This document shows positions 46,376 to 56,293 of a stretch of 64,000 bases of DNA, piece by piece. The position numbers were made by a program, and so were the translations under genes. Below the pieces are notes generated by a model that saw only the letters and a list, made by a program, of their open reading frames with translations, was not told the DNA's origin and made no database searches. The stretch is from contig JALHMM010000003.1 of assembly GCA_022844045.1 (NCBI GenBank), positions 62,001 to 126,000 on the forward strand, in the 5' to 3' direction. The stretch is from Reyranellaceae bacterium. Lineage in GTDB: Bacteria > Pseudomonadota > Alphaproteobacteria > Reyranellales > Reyranellaceae. Within the stretch, counting starts at the first letter, position 1. Each line of letters begins with the position of its first letter.

Positions 46376-47572
46376 TTACGTCTTCAGCCGCGCGCGCGTG
46401 CTGGTGACCAGGCGGTCGAGAATGCCGTCGAGGATCGGCATCGAGGTCGCGAAGTTGAAGCGTACGAATTGCGCGCCGGCCGGATCGAAGGTCTCTCCGG
46501 CGCTGAAGGCGATCTTCGCCTTGTCGTGGAAGAAGTCGAAAGCCGGCGCATTGAGCCCCAGCGCCGTGCAGTCGAGCCACGCCAGGAACGTGCCGTCGGG
46601 GGCGTGAACCTTGATCTGCGGCACTTCCGACTTGATGGTGCGCACCATGTGGTCCCGCACCCGGTGCAAGTGCGCCACCACCGAGTCGAGCCAAGGCTGG
46701 CCTTCCCGCCACGCCGCGATCGTGGCGTCGACGCCGATGGCGTTGGGATCACCCATCAGGCGCGCGGGAATGCGGCCGAGAAAGCGGTCGCGCAGCTGCG
46801 GCGTGCCGAAATGGAGGATGGCGCTGCGCAGGCCCGGGATGTTGAAGCTCTTGGTCGCCGAGGTGATGGTGATGGTGCGCGCCGCGTACTCAGGCCCGAG
46901 CGCCGCGAACGGAATATGCGTGTGGCCGGGATAGACGATATCCTGGTGGATCTCGTCGGAGATCACGATCATGTCGCGTTCGATGGCGAACTTGCCGAAG
47001 GCCAGCAGCTCCTCGCGCGTGAAGACGCGGCCGGTCGGATTCTGCGGATTGCACAGCACGAAGATGCGTGTGCGGCTGTCGACCTGCTTCTCGATCTCCT
47101 GAAGCCGGCAGACATAGCTGCTGCCGGTATCGCGCATCTGCAACGGGATCATGCGGCGGCCGGTGACGCGTAGCACCTCCTGGAAGGGCGGATAGCTCGG
47201 CATCTGCAGCACGACGCCATCGCCCGGCTCGCTGAAGGCCAGCACCGGCGCGTAGGTGCCCTGCACGAGGTCGGCCAGTGGCAGGGCCAGCTCGGGGTCG
47301 GTCTTCCAGCCGAAGCGGCTCTCCATGCGCTCGGCGAAGGCGGCGCAGAGAGCGCTGCCGGCCTTGGCGCCGTTGCGCATGGGATAACCGTAGTCGGTCT
47401 TGTCGACGATGCGCCGCACGGCGGCCTGGATCGGCTCGGCGACGCGGAAATCCATCTCGGCGACGAAGGCCGGCAGCACGTCCGCGCCGTACTTGCTCCA
47501 CTTGGAATTGGTTTGCGCCCTGAGTGTCGTTTCAGGGAGATCGAATGTGTTGCCTTGTGTCATCGCCGCCAT
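46376..47572 (-). CDS. MalY/PatB-like PLP-dependent C-S lyase
   Basis: The 398-residue fold-type I enzyme has the PLP lysine in TITSATKSFNIPGL, NPQNPTGRVFTREEL and SDEIHQDIVYPG with the pyridoxal-binding Asp. MalY and PatB split cystathionine; aminotransferase activity is possible. The start is ATG 47572 (GAGGAAGG upstream), since the longer frame reaches into the divergent P450 gene. Confidence 0.88.
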   Translation of the reverse strand: MAAMTQGNTFDLPETTLRAQTNSKWSKYGADVLPAFVAEMDFRVAEPIQAAVRRIVDKTDYGYPMRNGAKAGSALCAAFAERMESRFGWKTDPELALPLADLVQGTYAPVLAFSEPGDGVVLQMPSYPPFQEVLRVTGRRMIPLQMRDTGSSYVCRLQEIEKQVDSRTRIFVLCNPQNPTGRVFTREELLAFGKFAIERDMIVISDEIHQDIVYPGHTHIPFAALGPEYAARTITITSATKSFNIPGLRSAILHFGTPQLRDRFLGRIPARLMGDPNAIGVDATIAAWREGQPWLDSVVAHLHRVRDHMVRTIKSEVPQIKVHAPDGTFLAWLDCTALGLNAPAFDFFHDKAKIAFSAGETFDPAGAQFVRFNFATSMPILDGILDRLVTSTRARLKT

Positions 47573-47701
47573 GTCGCGGGCCTTCCTCGCCTCGGTTCGT
47601 CTGGCCGCGACGGTAGAGGCTCGCCGCGCCGGGCGCCAGCGCGAGATGGATTGACTCATGCCGGCCTGCATGTCTGTCTGCGGCAAAATCGAGGAAACGC
47701 C

Positions 47702-48910
47702 ATGCCGATCGCCAGTATCGATGTCAGCGACCCCGGCCTCTACGAGAACGACACGTGGCGGCCACTGTTCGAGCGCCTGCGCCGCGAGGACCCGGTGCAT
47801 CGCTGCACCGACAGCCCATACGGCCCCTATTGGTCGGTGACCCGCTACGCCGACATCATGGATGTCGAGATCAACCACGCGGTCTACTCGTCGGCGCAGG
47901 AATTGGGCGGCATCCAGATCGCCGAGGTCGGCCGCCCCGGCGAGTTCGCCAGCTTCATCCGCATGGATCCGCCCGATCACACCGTACGGCGGCGCACCGT
48001 GGCGCCGATCGTCGCGCCGAGCAACATCGCCAACATGGAAGCGACCATCCGGCGGCGCACGATCGATACGCTCGACGCGCTGCCACGCGGCGAAGTGTTC
48101 GACTGGGTCGACCGCGTCTCCATCGAGCTCACCACGATGATGCTGGCGACGCTGTTCGACTTCCCCTGGGAGGACCGGCGCAAGCTCACCTTCTGGTCCG
48201 ACGTCGCCATCGCCAACGTCAACTCGCCCGACGCGCCGGTGCGGTCCGAGGACGAGCGTTTCGCCGAGCTGGGCCGCATGGCGCAGTATTTCTCGACGCT
48301 ATGGAACGAGCGCATCAACGCCCCGCCGCGCTTCGACCTGATTTCGATGCTGGCGCACAGCGAGGCGACGCGAAATATGGCGCCGCGCGAGTTCGTCGGC
48401 ACGCTGTCGCTGCTGATCGTCGGCGGCAACGACACGACGCGCAACAGCATGACCGGCGGGTTGCTGGCGCTGGCGGCCAATCCCGGCGAATGGGCCAAGC
48501 TGCGCGCCAACCCATCCTTGGTGCCCAGCCTGGTGTCGGAGACCATCCGCTACCAGACACCGGTGATCCACATGCGCCGAACCGCGCGCGAGGACACCGA
48601 GCTCGGCGGCAAGACCATCCGCAGGGGCGACAAGATCGTGATGTGGTACGTCTCAGGCAATCGCGACGAGAGCGCCATCGAGCGCGCCGACGAGTTCATC
48701 GTCGATCGCGCCAAGCCACGCCAGCATCTCGCCTATGGCGCCGGCGTGCATCGCTGCGTCGGCGATCGCCTGGCCGATCTGCAGCTGCGCATTCTCTGGG
48801 AGGAGATCCTCAAGCGCGACCTCGACATCGAGGTCGCCGGTCCACCCAAGCGTCTCTATTCCAACTTCATCCGCGGCTACCGTTCCCTGCCCGTCCGGAT
48901 CCTGAACTGA
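47702..48910 (+). CDS. Cytochrome P450 (class I, stand-alone)
   Basis: The 402-residue soluble P450 has the oxygen-binding I helix LIVGGNDTTRNSM, ExxR in SETIRYQTP and the heme loop AYGAGVHRCVGDRLADLQ. The loop starts with Tyr where Phe is usual. It needs a separate ferredoxin and reductase, not seen nearby. It is closest to bacterial CYP families such as CYP125/CYP142-like ones that act on sterols or acyl chains, but the substrate is not known. ATG 47702 has GGAA upstream. Confidence 0.92.
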   Translation: MPIASIDVSDPGLYENDTWRPLFERLRREDPVHRCTDSPYGPYWSVTRYADIMDVEINHAVYSSAQELGGIQIAEVGRPGEFASFIRMDPPDHTVRRRTVAPIVAPSNIANMEATIRRRTIDTLDALPRGEVFDWVDRVSIELTTMMLATLFDFPWEDRRKLTFWSDVAIANVNSPDAPVRSEDERFAELGRMAQYFSTLWNERINAPPRFDLISMLAHSEATRNMAPREFVGTLSLLIVGGNDTTRNSMTGGLLALAANPGEWAKLRANPSLVPSLVSETIRYQTPVIHMRRTAREDTELGGKTIRRGDKIVMWYVSGNRDESAIERADEFIVDRAKPRQHLAYGAGVHRCVGDRLADLQLRILWEEILKRDLDIEVAGPPKRLYSNFIRGYRSLPVRILN

Positions 48911-49771
48911 TCAGCCCGGCCAAGCCTGCAGCACGTCGTGCTTGGCCTTGCGCTGCTCGGCGCGCGACTTCTTGAAGTCGTGGCCGTAAGGCGCGGTGTC
49001 GAACGAGCCGTAGGTCGGGTTGGCGATCATGATCCATTCGCGCCCGAAGCGCTCGGCATTGGCCTGGAAGGCGGCCAGCCGCTGCGCCTCGCTGCCGCGA
49101 TAGGCGTCGTCGAAGTCGCCGAAATTGTCGCCGAGATTGAGCAGCACGCGATAGTCCTTGGTCACCACGGCGCGGCGCGTGCTCTTGGCGCCGCCCCAGT
49201 CCGGTCGCTCCCGTTGGGTCATGAAGACGTCGACATTGCCGCCCATCGGGAAGCCGAGCTTCTCCATGTTCTGCCGGGTCGCGTCCTTGTCCTTGGCGTC
49301 GCGGTTGGTGATGTAGAAGATCTTGGCGCCCTTGGAATCGGCGTACTTGCAGAACTCCAGCGCGCCGGGGATGGCGGTCGAGGTCCGGGTCGCGCAGAAC
49401 TTGCTCCAGGTCTCGAGGCTGAAGGTCTTGTCGTTCTTCATCATCCAGACCTGGTAGAGCGAATTGTCGAGCAAGGTCTCGTCGACATCGGCGATCACCG
49501 CCGGCGGCAGGTTCTGGAAATCGCCCTTCTGCTCGTTGGGCGCGCCGGTCCAGCTCTTGTTGGCCAGCGCCTCGTCGAAGCGCATGCGCGCGAGCGTGAA
49601 GGCGGTCAGGCAATTGGCCTTGTACTCGACCGAGCGCTGCATCCAGAGCGTGGCGATCAGCAGGTCGTTGGGCGCCGGCCCGTCCTGGGCGCGCGCCGGC
49701 ATCGGCACGGTACCGGCCAGCGCCAGACCGGCCATGGCGGTGAGCATCCTGCCCCGGGTGATCGCGGTCAT
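48911..49771 (-). CDS. HAD-family acid phosphatase, e(P4)/class C-like
   Basis: The 286-residue exported phosphatase has signal LTAMAGLALAGTVPMPARAQ, then ATLWMQRSVEYKANCLTAF, the HAD motif VIADVDETLLDNS, ITNRDAKDKDATRQNME and LNLGDNFGDF. The family dephosphorylates nucleotides outside the cell membrane. It is last in the nucleoside operon and would make nucleosides for the importer at the other end. ATG overlaps the add stop (ATGA). Confidence 0.9.
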   Translation of the reverse strand: MTAITRGRMLTAMAGLALAGTVPMPARAQDGPAPNDLLIATLWMQRSVEYKANCLTAFTLARMRFDEALANKSWTGAPNEQKGDFQNLPPAVIADVDETLLDNSLYQVWMMKNDKTFSLETWSKFCATRTSTAIPGALEFCKYADSKGAKIFYITNRDAKDKDATRQNMEKLGFPMGGNVDVFMTQRERPDWGGAKSTRRAVVTKDYRVLLNLGDNFGDFDDAYRGSEAQRLAAFQANAERFGREWIMIANPTYGSFDTAPYGHDFKKSRAEQRKAKHDVLQAWPG

Positions 49772-50769
49772 GTCGGTTCCCCTTTCTCGATGCGCGCCAG
49801 CAACGCGCGCCTGGTGTCACTGTCGACGAACGCCGATTCGATGGCGGTGCGAGTAATCGCCAGCAACTCGGATGCCGATAATCCCATGCGCGACGAGGCC
49901 ATCGCGTACTCTTTGCCGATCGACGTCGCGAAGAACGCCGGATCGTCCGAGTTCAGCGTGACTCGACAGCCCGCCTCGAGCAACCGGCGAAGCGGGTGGC
50001 TCACGGCATCGGGATAGAGGCCCAGCGCCAGGTTGCTGCCCGGGCAGACCTCCAGGACGATGCCGCGTCGAGCCAGCTCGGCGACCAGCGCCGGATCCTC
50101 GATCGCGCGCACGCCGTGGCCGATGCGGCGGACGGGCAAAGCGGCGATCGCGTCGCGCACACTGTGCGCGCCCGCCACCTCGCCGGCATGCACGGTGCAG
50201 GCCAGGCCGGCTCTGTCGGCGACGCGGAAGGCCGGTGCGAAGTCGGCCGGCGCGTGCTGCAATTCGTCGCCTGCCATGCCGAAGCCGACGATGTAGGGAT
50301 GCGCCTCGGCCACCACCAGCCGGGCGACTTCGAGCGCGCGGTCGGGACCGAGATGACGAATGCAGCACGGGATCAGCCGCGAGACGATGCCAAACTCGGC
50401 CTCGGCGCGGTCGATGGCCGCCGTCAGGCCTGCGAGCTGCGCGGCGAAGCCCAGGCCGATGGCGATCGCGTGATCGGGCGAGACGAACATCTCGACATAG
50501 ATCGCGCCCTCGGCGGCGCAGCCCGCGAGGTAGCCGTACATCAGCTCGCCGTAGTCCTCGGCCGTGCGCATCGCATCCGCAGCGGCGTCATAGGCCACGA
50601 GGAATTCGTTGAAGTCACGCCAAGCGTAGCCGCCGCCCTGCCCACTGAACAGGCCGGCGGGCAAGGTCACGCCGTTGCGCTGGGCGATGGCGCGGGTCAG
50701 CGCCGGCGCCATCGCGCCCTCGATGTGGCAGTGCAGCTCGGCCTTGGGCAGCGCGGCGATCGTCGTCAC
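49768..50769 (-). CDS. add: Adenosine deaminase
   Basis: The 333-residue amidohydrolase has the zinc pair LHCHIEGAM (HxH), VHAGEVAGAHSVRDAI, IGHGVRAIED and LNSDDPAFF for further zinc ligands and the catalytic Glu and Asp. It makes inosine from adenosine, feeding the purine nucleoside phosphorylase of the same operon. The GTG start overlaps the PhyH stop. Confidence 0.93.
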   Translation of the reverse strand: MTTIAALPKAELHCHIEGAMAPALTRAIAQRNGVTLPAGLFSGQGGGYAWRDFNEFLVAYDAAADAMRTAEDYGELMYGYLAGCAAEGAIYVEMFVSPDHAIAIGLGFAAQLAGLTAAIDRAEAEFGIVSRLIPCCIRHLGPDRALEVARLVVAEAHPYIVGFGMAGDELQHAPADFAPAFRVADRAGLACTVHAGEVAGAHSVRDAIAALPVRRIGHGVRAIEDPALVAELARRGIVLEVCPGSNLALGLYPDAVSHPLRRLLEAGCRVTLNSDDPAFFATSIGKEYAMASSRMGLSASELLAITRTAIESAFVDSDTRRALLARIEKGEPT

Positions 50770-51557
50770 GTGAAGCCTCGCAATGGCAGACTCGGGCGCT
50801 GCAGCCAGTTGTCATCCGTGTAGCGCGCGTCCGCGTCAATGATGTGCAGCGAGTAGGCGTGCCGCGGATGCGGTGAGCGGTTGGCGGCGCTGGCGTGGGG
50901 CAACAGACCGTCCAGCACGATCAGCGTACCGCGACGCGCCTCCAGTGCCACCGGCTCGATGTCAGGCCACGGCGTGTCGTCGAGCGCGCGCATCGCGCCA
51001 TCGCGCGTGAAGCAGCGGCGCAACGGCCCACGATGGGCGCCCGGCAGCGCGACGAGGCAGCCATTATCCGTGGTGGCGTCGTCGAGCGCGATCCACAGGC
51101 CGACGACGCTGATCGGGTCGGTGTGCAGGAAGGTCGCGTCCTGGTGCCAGTCGACCTCGCCGCCGACCAAGGGCTGCTTGAACAGATACATCGATTGCAG
51201 CAGCAGCGGGCGCGCGACGTCCAGCGCCTCGACCAGCGCCTTCATGCGCGGCGCGCGAGAGACGCGGTCGAAGACGGGATCGAGATCGTGCAACGCGTGG
51301 CCGATCTTGTTCAGCGTGCGCGCATCGTCCTCGAAGAAGAAGCGGATCGCCTGGCCCGATTCCCGGAAGTACGCGTCGCGCGCATGCGCCTGATCGGCGG
51401 TCGAGAACACCGTGCGCACCGGGCCGGGATCAAATCCCTGGACAAGCTCGGTAGCGCGCGCCTTGAGCGCGTCGCATTCCGCCTCAGGCACGAAGTCCTC
51501 AAGCATCAGAAAGCCGTCGCGGGCATAGGCCGCGCGTTGGCTGGCGCTCAGCATCAC
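50766..51557 (-). CDS. PhyH-family Fe(II)/2-oxoglutarate dioxygenase
   Basis: The 263-residue protein has the metal pair WHQDATFLH (HxD), the distal His in LLPHASAANRSPHPRHAYSL and the cosubstrate Arg in the same stretch. PhyH-type enzymes hydroxylate acyl-CoA, sugars or nucleosides. Here it is inside a salvage operon, coupled on both sides (GTGA junctions), so a nucleoside or base is a sensible substrate guess. Start at GTG 51557; the next codon is ATG. Confidence 0.83.
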   Translation of the reverse strand: MMLSASQRAAYARDGFLMLEDFVPEAECDALKARATELVQGFDPGPVRTVFSTADQAHARDAYFRESGQAIRFFFEDDARTLNKIGHALHDLDPVFDRVSRAPRMKALVEALDVARPLLLQSMYLFKQPLVGGEVDWHQDATFLHTDPISVVGLWIALDDATTDNGCLVALPGAHRGPLRRCFTRDGAMRALDDTPWPDIEPVALEARRGTLIVLDGLLPHASAANRSPHPRHAYSLHIIDADARYTDDNWLQRPSLPLRGFT

Positions 51558-52879
51558 GCACCGATGCGCGCGCGGATCACCGGCTGAGCCGGCGGCGCGG
51601 CATCCTCGATGCGGATGGCCTGACGCAGGATGGCGGCGGCGGCATCGGCTGCGGTCTCACTCGCGGCGTGGACCATTGCCAGCGCGTCGCCGGCTTTCAC
51701 TGCGCTTCCCACCGGCGCAACGTTGGTCAGACCGACGGCCGGATCGATCGAGTCGGTCGGCTTTGTGCGACCGCCGCCGAGCGCAACGACGGCGATGCCG
51801 ACTTGGCGCGCGTTCATGCCGGCGACGAAGCCGGACCGCCCTGCCGCGCAGGCACGTACGACCGGCGCAACCGGCAGGTAGCGACTGGCCTGTTCGAGAA
51901 AATCGCGCGGGCCGCCCAGCTCGGCGACCATGCGCGCGAAACGTTCCGCCGCACGGCCATCGGCCAGCGCCGCCTCGGCACGGGTGCGTCCCTCGGCGCG
52001 CGTCGGTACAAGCTTGCCGAGCACCAGCATCTCCTGGGCTAGCGCCATCACCACCTCGTGCAGGCGCGGTTCACGGCTCGCGCCGTCGCGCAGATAGGCG
52101 ACGGTCTCGGCGACCTCGAGCGCGTTGCCGACGTCACGGCCCAGCACGCTGTCCATATCGGTGATCAGTGCCACGGTCGGCAGGCCGGCGCCATTGGCGA
52201 CGCTCACCAGACTCTCGGCGAGATCGCGCGCCATCTCGAGGCTATCGGCGAAAGCGCCGGAACCGGTCTTCACGTCCATCACCAGGCCGCTCAGTCCCGC
52301 CGCGAGCTTCTTCGACAGGATCGAGCTCACGATCAGCGGGATCGATTCGACGCTGCCTGTGGTATCGCGAATGGCGTAGAGCCGGCGATCGGCCGGCGCC
52401 AGATCATCGGTCTGGCCGATGATGGCGCAGCCGGCCTCGCGCACGACACGGCGGAAGCTGGCGATGTCGGGCTGGACGTTGTAGCCGGGGATGGAGGCCA
52501 GCTTGTCGAGCGTGCCGCCGGTATGGCCCAGCCCGCGGCCGGAGATCATCGGCACGTAAGCGCCGCAGGCCGCGACGATCGGCGCCAGCATCAGGCTGAC
52601 CTTGTCACCCACGCCGCCGCTGCTGTGCTTGTCGATCACCGGACCGGGCAGATCGAGGTCGCGCCAGTCCAGGCGGATGCCCGAGTTGGCCATGCCCAAG
52701 GTGAGCGCGACGCGCTCCTCGGTGGACATGCCGCGCCAGAACACCGTCATGGCGAAGGCCGCGACCTGTCCCTCGGTCAGCCCGCCGTCGCTGATGCCCT
52801 TGACGACGAAGGCGATCTCGTCAGCCGACAGCGCGTGGCCGTCGCGTTTGCGGCGGATGATTTCCTGCGGGATCAGCAT
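51554..52879 (-). CDS. deoA: Thymidine phosphorylase
   Basis: The 441-residue enzyme splits thymidine or uridine with phosphate. DKHSSGGVGDKVSLMLAPIV is the phosphate-binding loop, GRGLGHTGGTLDKLASIPG the deoxyribose site, and LSGLVMDVKTGSGAF holds the base-binding Lys and Ser. It is coupled to its neighbours; the upstream stop lies inside its first codons. Confidence 0.95.
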   Translation of the reverse strand: MLIPQEIIRRKRDGHALSADEIAFVVKGISDGGLTEGQVAAFAMTVFWRGMSTEERVALTLGMANSGIRLDWRDLDLPGPVIDKHSSGGVGDKVSLMLAPIVAACGAYVPMISGRGLGHTGGTLDKLASIPGYNVQPDIASFRRVVREAGCAIIGQTDDLAPADRRLYAIRDTTGSVESIPLIVSSILSKKLAAGLSGLVMDVKTGSGAFADSLEMARDLAESLVSVANGAGLPTVALITDMDSVLGRDVGNALEVAETVAYLRDGASREPRLHEVVMALAQEMLVLGKLVPTRAEGRTRAEAALADGRAAERFARMVAELGGPRDFLEQASRYLPVAPVVRACAAGRSGFVAGMNARQVGIAVVALGGGRTKPTDSIDPAVGLTNVAPVGSAVKAGDALAMVHAASETAADAAAAILRQAIRIEDAAPPAQPVIRARIGA

Positions 52880-53682
52880 AGCCCGGCGATGAAGTCGCGC
52901 AGCAGCCGGCTCACCGCCTGGCCACCGCTTTTCGCCGCCGCGATGGTCTGCGCGTGGCTCAAGGTCTCAGCGCTCAGGCCCGCCGCCATGTTGGTGATCA
53001 GCGACAAGGCGGCAACCTTCATGCCGGCATGACGCGCCAGCACGACCTCGGGCACCGTCGACATGCCGACGGCGTCGGCGCCCAGGCGCCCGGCGACGCG
53101 AATCTCCGCTGGCGTCTCGAAGCTCGGGCCGGCGAACCAGATGTACACGCCCTCGTGCAAGGTGATCCCCGCCGCACGCGCCACCGTGTGCAGGCGCGCG
53201 CGCAGCATGGGATCGTAGGCCTCGCTCATGTCGACGAAGCGGCTGTCGCCAGGCTCGCCGAACAGCGGCGAGACGCCGGCGAAGTTGATGTGGTCGGTGA
53301 TCGCCATCACCGCGCCCGGCGCCATCGCCGGGCGCAGGCTGCCGGCAGAATTGGTGAGCACCAACGTCCGGCAGCCCAGCCGCGCCAGGGTGCGGATCGC
53401 GACCTTCATGCCGTCTGCGCGGCCATGCTCGTAGTAGTGCTCGCGGCCCTGCAGCACGGCCACGCCGGTGACGCCGATAGTGCCCAGCGCGAGCTTGCCG
53501 GCATGGCCGGTGACTCCCGATGCCGGGAATCCCGGCAGCGACGCGTAGTCGATGATGCGCGGCGAGGCGATCGCATCGGCGACCTCGGACAGGCCGGACC
53601 CCAGCACGACGCCGACTTGCGGCGCGAAGCCCGGCGCCTGCCGGCCGATCTCGGCCAGGCAAAGATCGATCTCGCCGCTCAT
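52873..53682 (-). CDS. punA: Purine nucleoside phosphorylase (PunA/trimeric type)
   Basis: The 269-residue enzyme has GVVLGSGLSEVADAI, QGREHYYEHGRADGM, LTNSAGSLRPAMAPG and ADAVGMSTVPEVVLARH. These are the marks of trimeric PNP, which uses inosine and guanosine. The start is ATG 53682, overlapping the cdd stop (ATGA). The product of Add (inosine) is its substrate. Confidence 0.94.
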   Translation of the reverse strand: MSGEIDLCLAEIGRQAPGFAPQVGVVLGSGLSEVADAIASPRIIDYASLPGFPASGVTGHAGKLALGTIGVTGVAVLQGREHYYEHGRADGMKVAIRTLARLGCRTLVLTNSAGSLRPAMAPGAVMAITDHINFAGVSPLFGEPGDSRFVDMSEAYDPMLRARLHTVARAAGITLHEGVYIWFAGPSFETPAEIRVAGRLGADAVGMSTVPEVVLARHAGMKVAALSLITNMAAGLSAETLSHAQTIAAAKSGGQAVSRLLRDFIAGLC

Positions 53683-54074
53683 AGATTGTGTGGCCCGAAG
53701 GAAAGCGGCAGCAGCTCGCCCAGGGTCAGCGTGCGGCGCCAGCCCTCTGGGCCGCAGACATGGATCGGCAGAGCCTCGCCGGCGAACTCTCGCAGCTTCT
53801 GGCGGCAGCCACCGCAGGGCGTGCACAGCGCCTCGCCGCCAGCGATCACCACGACCTCGGCGATGCGGCGCCGGCCGGCGCCGACCATGGCGGCGATCGC
53901 CGATGCTTCGGCACACCAGCCCTGCGGATAGGCCGCGTTCTCGACATTGCAGCCGCCATAGACCGTGCCGTCCTCGGCGCGCAGCGCGGCGCCGACATGG
54001 AATTTCGAGTACGGCGCGTGCGCGCGACCCATCATCGTGCGCGCCAGCGACAGCAGATCGTCGGGAGCGGCCAT
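53679..54074 (-). CDS. cdd: Cytidine deaminase
   Basis: The 131-residue zinc enzyme has GGCNVENAAYPQGWCAEASA with CAE, and TPCGGCRQKLREF with PCxxC. It turns cytidine into uridine. ATG 54074 is the next base after the permease stop. Confidence 0.95.
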   Translation of the reverse strand: MAAPDDLLSLARTMMGRAHAPYSKFHVGAALRAEDGTVYGGCNVENAAYPQGWCAEASAIAAMVGAGRRRIAEVVVIAGGEALCTPCGGCRQKLREFAGEALPIHVCGPEGWRRTLTLGELLPLSFGPHNL

Positions 54075-55049
54075 TCAGTGCTCCTTCTCATAGGGCACGC
54101 CGATCGCCTTCGGCGCGCCGGCCCGACCGATGAATCCCGCCAGCAGCAGGATGGTCAGCAGGTACGGCAGCGCTTGGATCAGCTGCACCGGCACCTCGCC
54201 GACACCCGGCAGCCGCACGCCCTGCAGGCGAATCGCCACGGCGTCGAGCAGGCCGAACATGAGGCAGGCGCCGAAGGCCGGCAATGGCCGCCACTTGCCG
54301 AAGATGATCGCCGCCAGCGCGATGAAGCCCTGGCCCGCCGTCATGTCGCGGCTGAAGCCGGCGTTCTGCGCGATCGCCAGATAGGCGCCGGCGATGCCCG
54401 CGAACAGGCCGCACAGCAGCACGGCGCGATAGCGCAGCCACGCCACCGAGATTCCGGCGGAATCGACCGCGAGCGGCATCTCGCCGACGGCGCGCAGCCG
54501 CAGCCCGAAGCGGGTCCTGCTGACGATCCACCACGTGAGCGGCACCGACAGCAGCGCGATATAGACCAGGCCGTTCTGGCCGCTGATCAGGCTGCGATAG
54601 AGCGGCCCGAGGATCGGCACACCCGCCAGCGACTCCGCGCCGGGCAGGGTGAGCGGCATCAGCCGCGCCTCCGGCGCCAGCGACGGCGTCTGGCCACCGC
54701 GCGCGAAGAAGGCGGAGCCAAGCACGACGGTGAGACCCGCGGCGATGATGTTGATCGCCACGCCGCTCACCACCTGGTTGCCGCGCCAGGTGATGCAGGC
54801 GAAGCCGTGCAGCAGCGCCATGGCGCCGCTGGCTAGGATCGCGGCGATGACGGCGAGCCAGGCCGAGCTGGTCACGGCGGCGACGGTGCCGGCGGCGAAG
54901 GCGGCCATCAGCATCTTGCCCTCGAGGCCGACATCGATGATGCCGCTGCGCTCTGAGAACAGCCCGCCCATGGCGCAGAGGATCAGCGGCGTCGCCACGC
55001 GCAAGGTCGCGGCCAAGGTCAGCACGATGAGGTCGAAGCCCTCGCTCAT
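54075..55049 (-). CDS. Nucleoside ABC importer permease 2 (BmpC/NupQ-like)
   Basis: The 324-residue membrane protein has about eight to nine helices and FSERSGIIDVGLEGKMLMAA, typical of RbsC-like inner permeases in BMP-type importers. ATG overlaps the stop of permease 1. It should pair with permease 1 to form the translocation path. Confidence 0.92.
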   Translation of the reverse strand: MSEGFDLIVLTLAATLRVATPLILCAMGGLFSERSGIIDVGLEGKMLMAAFAAGTVAAVTSSAWLAVIAAILASGAMALLHGFACITWRGNQVVSGVAINIIAAGLTVVLGSAFFARGGQTPSLAPEARLMPLTLPGAESLAGVPILGPLYRSLISGQNGLVYIALLSVPLTWWIVSRTRFGLRLRAVGEMPLAVDSAGISVAWLRYRAVLLCGLFAGIAGAYLAIAQNAGFSRDMTAGQGFIALAAIIFGKWRPLPAFGACLMFGLLDAVAIRLQGVRLPGVGEVPVQLIQALPYLLTILLLAGFIGRAGAPKAIGVPYEKEH

Positions 55050-56146
55050 GCGCGCACCCTGGCGAGGAGCGATTGCAGCCACGGTCGCGGCAGGTTGGCC
55101 AGCGCGCCGGAGAACAGGATCACCAGGCCCTGGATGACCACGACCATCTCGCGCGTCATCGCCGGAATCTCGAAGGCGAGCTCGGCGCCGCCCTGCTGCA
55201 GCGCGCCGAACAGCAGGGCGGCGAGCGCGATGCCCAGAGGATGGTTGCGGCCCATCAACGCCACGGCGATGCCGGCGAAGCCGTAGCCGGCGGTGAAGTC
55301 GAGCACCAGGCGATGATGCACGCCCATGATCTCGTTGACGCCGACCAGCCCGGCCAGCGCGCCCGACAGGCACATCGCGATCATGGTCAGCTTCTTCAGA
55401 TCGCTGCCGGCATAGGTCGCGGCGTCGGGGTTGTGCCCCATGGTGCGCAGCGCGTAGCCCCAGGGCGTGTGCCACAGGAAGGCCCAGACGCCGACGCAGC
55501 ACAGCACCGCCAGCAGGATCGAGAGGTTGAGCGCCGACTGCGCCACCGTGATGCCGATCGCCGCCAGCGCTTCGTGCATCGCCGGCACCTTGCCGCCCTC
55601 GAAGCCGCGGCTTTGCGGCGTCATCGAGCCCGGCGCGATCAGCACGTTGACCATCAGGTAGACCATGAGCGCGGCGGCGACGAAGTTGAACATGATGGTG
55701 GTGATGACGATGTGGCTGCCGCGATGCGCCTGCAGCCAGGCCGGCACCGCCGCCCAGGCCGCGCCGAAGGCCGCCGAGGCGAGGATCGCCAGCGGCACCA
55801 GGATGATTCCCGGCAGGAAGCGATCCAGCGCCAGCACGCACAGACCGGCGCCCAGCCCGCCGATATAGGCCTGGCCTTCGCCGCCGATATTGAACAGACC
55901 GGCATGGAAGGCCACGGCCACCGCCAGGCCGGTGAAGGCGAAGTTGGTGGCGTAGTACAGCGTGTAGCCGATCGCCTCGGACGAGCCGAGCGCGCCCACC
56001 ACCAGCAGGCGTAGCGCGCGCAGCGGATCGACGCCGATGGCGGCCACGATGATGCCGACGGTGATCAGCGCCAGCGCGACGTTGACCAGCGGCAGCAGGC
56101 CGATCTCGGCCCAGGCCGGCAACGCGCGGCGTGCTGCTGTGGTCAT
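55046..56146 (-). CDS. Nucleoside ABC importer permease 1 (NupP-like)
   Basis: The 366-residue membrane protein has LFNIGGEGQAYIGGLGAGLC in the conserved loop. It is the longer permease of the BMP-type set. ATG 56146 is preferred to an earlier frame that reads through family A copy 6. Confidence 0.92.
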   Translation of the reverse strand: MTTAARRALPAWAEIGLLPLVNVALALITVGIIVAAIGVDPLRALRLLVVGALGSSEAIGYTLYYATNFAFTGLAVAVAFHAGLFNIGGEGQAYIGGLGAGLCVLALDRFLPGIILVPLAILASAAFGAAWAAVPAWLQAHRGSHIVITTIMFNFVAAALMVYLMVNVLIAPGSMTPQSRGFEGGKVPAMHEALAAIGITVAQSALNLSILLAVLCCVGVWAFLWHTPWGYALRTMGHNPDAATYAGSDLKKLTMIAMCLSGALAGLVGVNEIMGVHHRLVLDFTAGYGFAGIAVALMGRNHPLGIALAALLFGALQQGGAELAFEIPAMTREMVVVIQGLVILFSGALANLPRPWLQSLLARVRA

Positions 56147-56154
56147 CGGGCAGC

Positions 56155-56280
56155 CCTTCCCTTCCCCCGGAGGGGGAAGGTGGCGCGGAGCGACGGAAGG
56201 GGGATGTCGAAGACGAACACCGCGTTCGTCTTCGACATCCCCCATCCGCCCTTCGGGCACCTTCCCCCTCCGGGAGAAGG
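56155..56280 (-). repeat. Palindromic repeat family A, copy 6 (reverse)
   Basis: GGTGGCGCGGAGCG arm first, CCGCCCTTCGGGCACC arm last. It splits the importer operon between the ATPase and permease 1 genes, both minus. Confidence 0.9.
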
Positions 56281-56293
56281 TAAGTGCGTACGC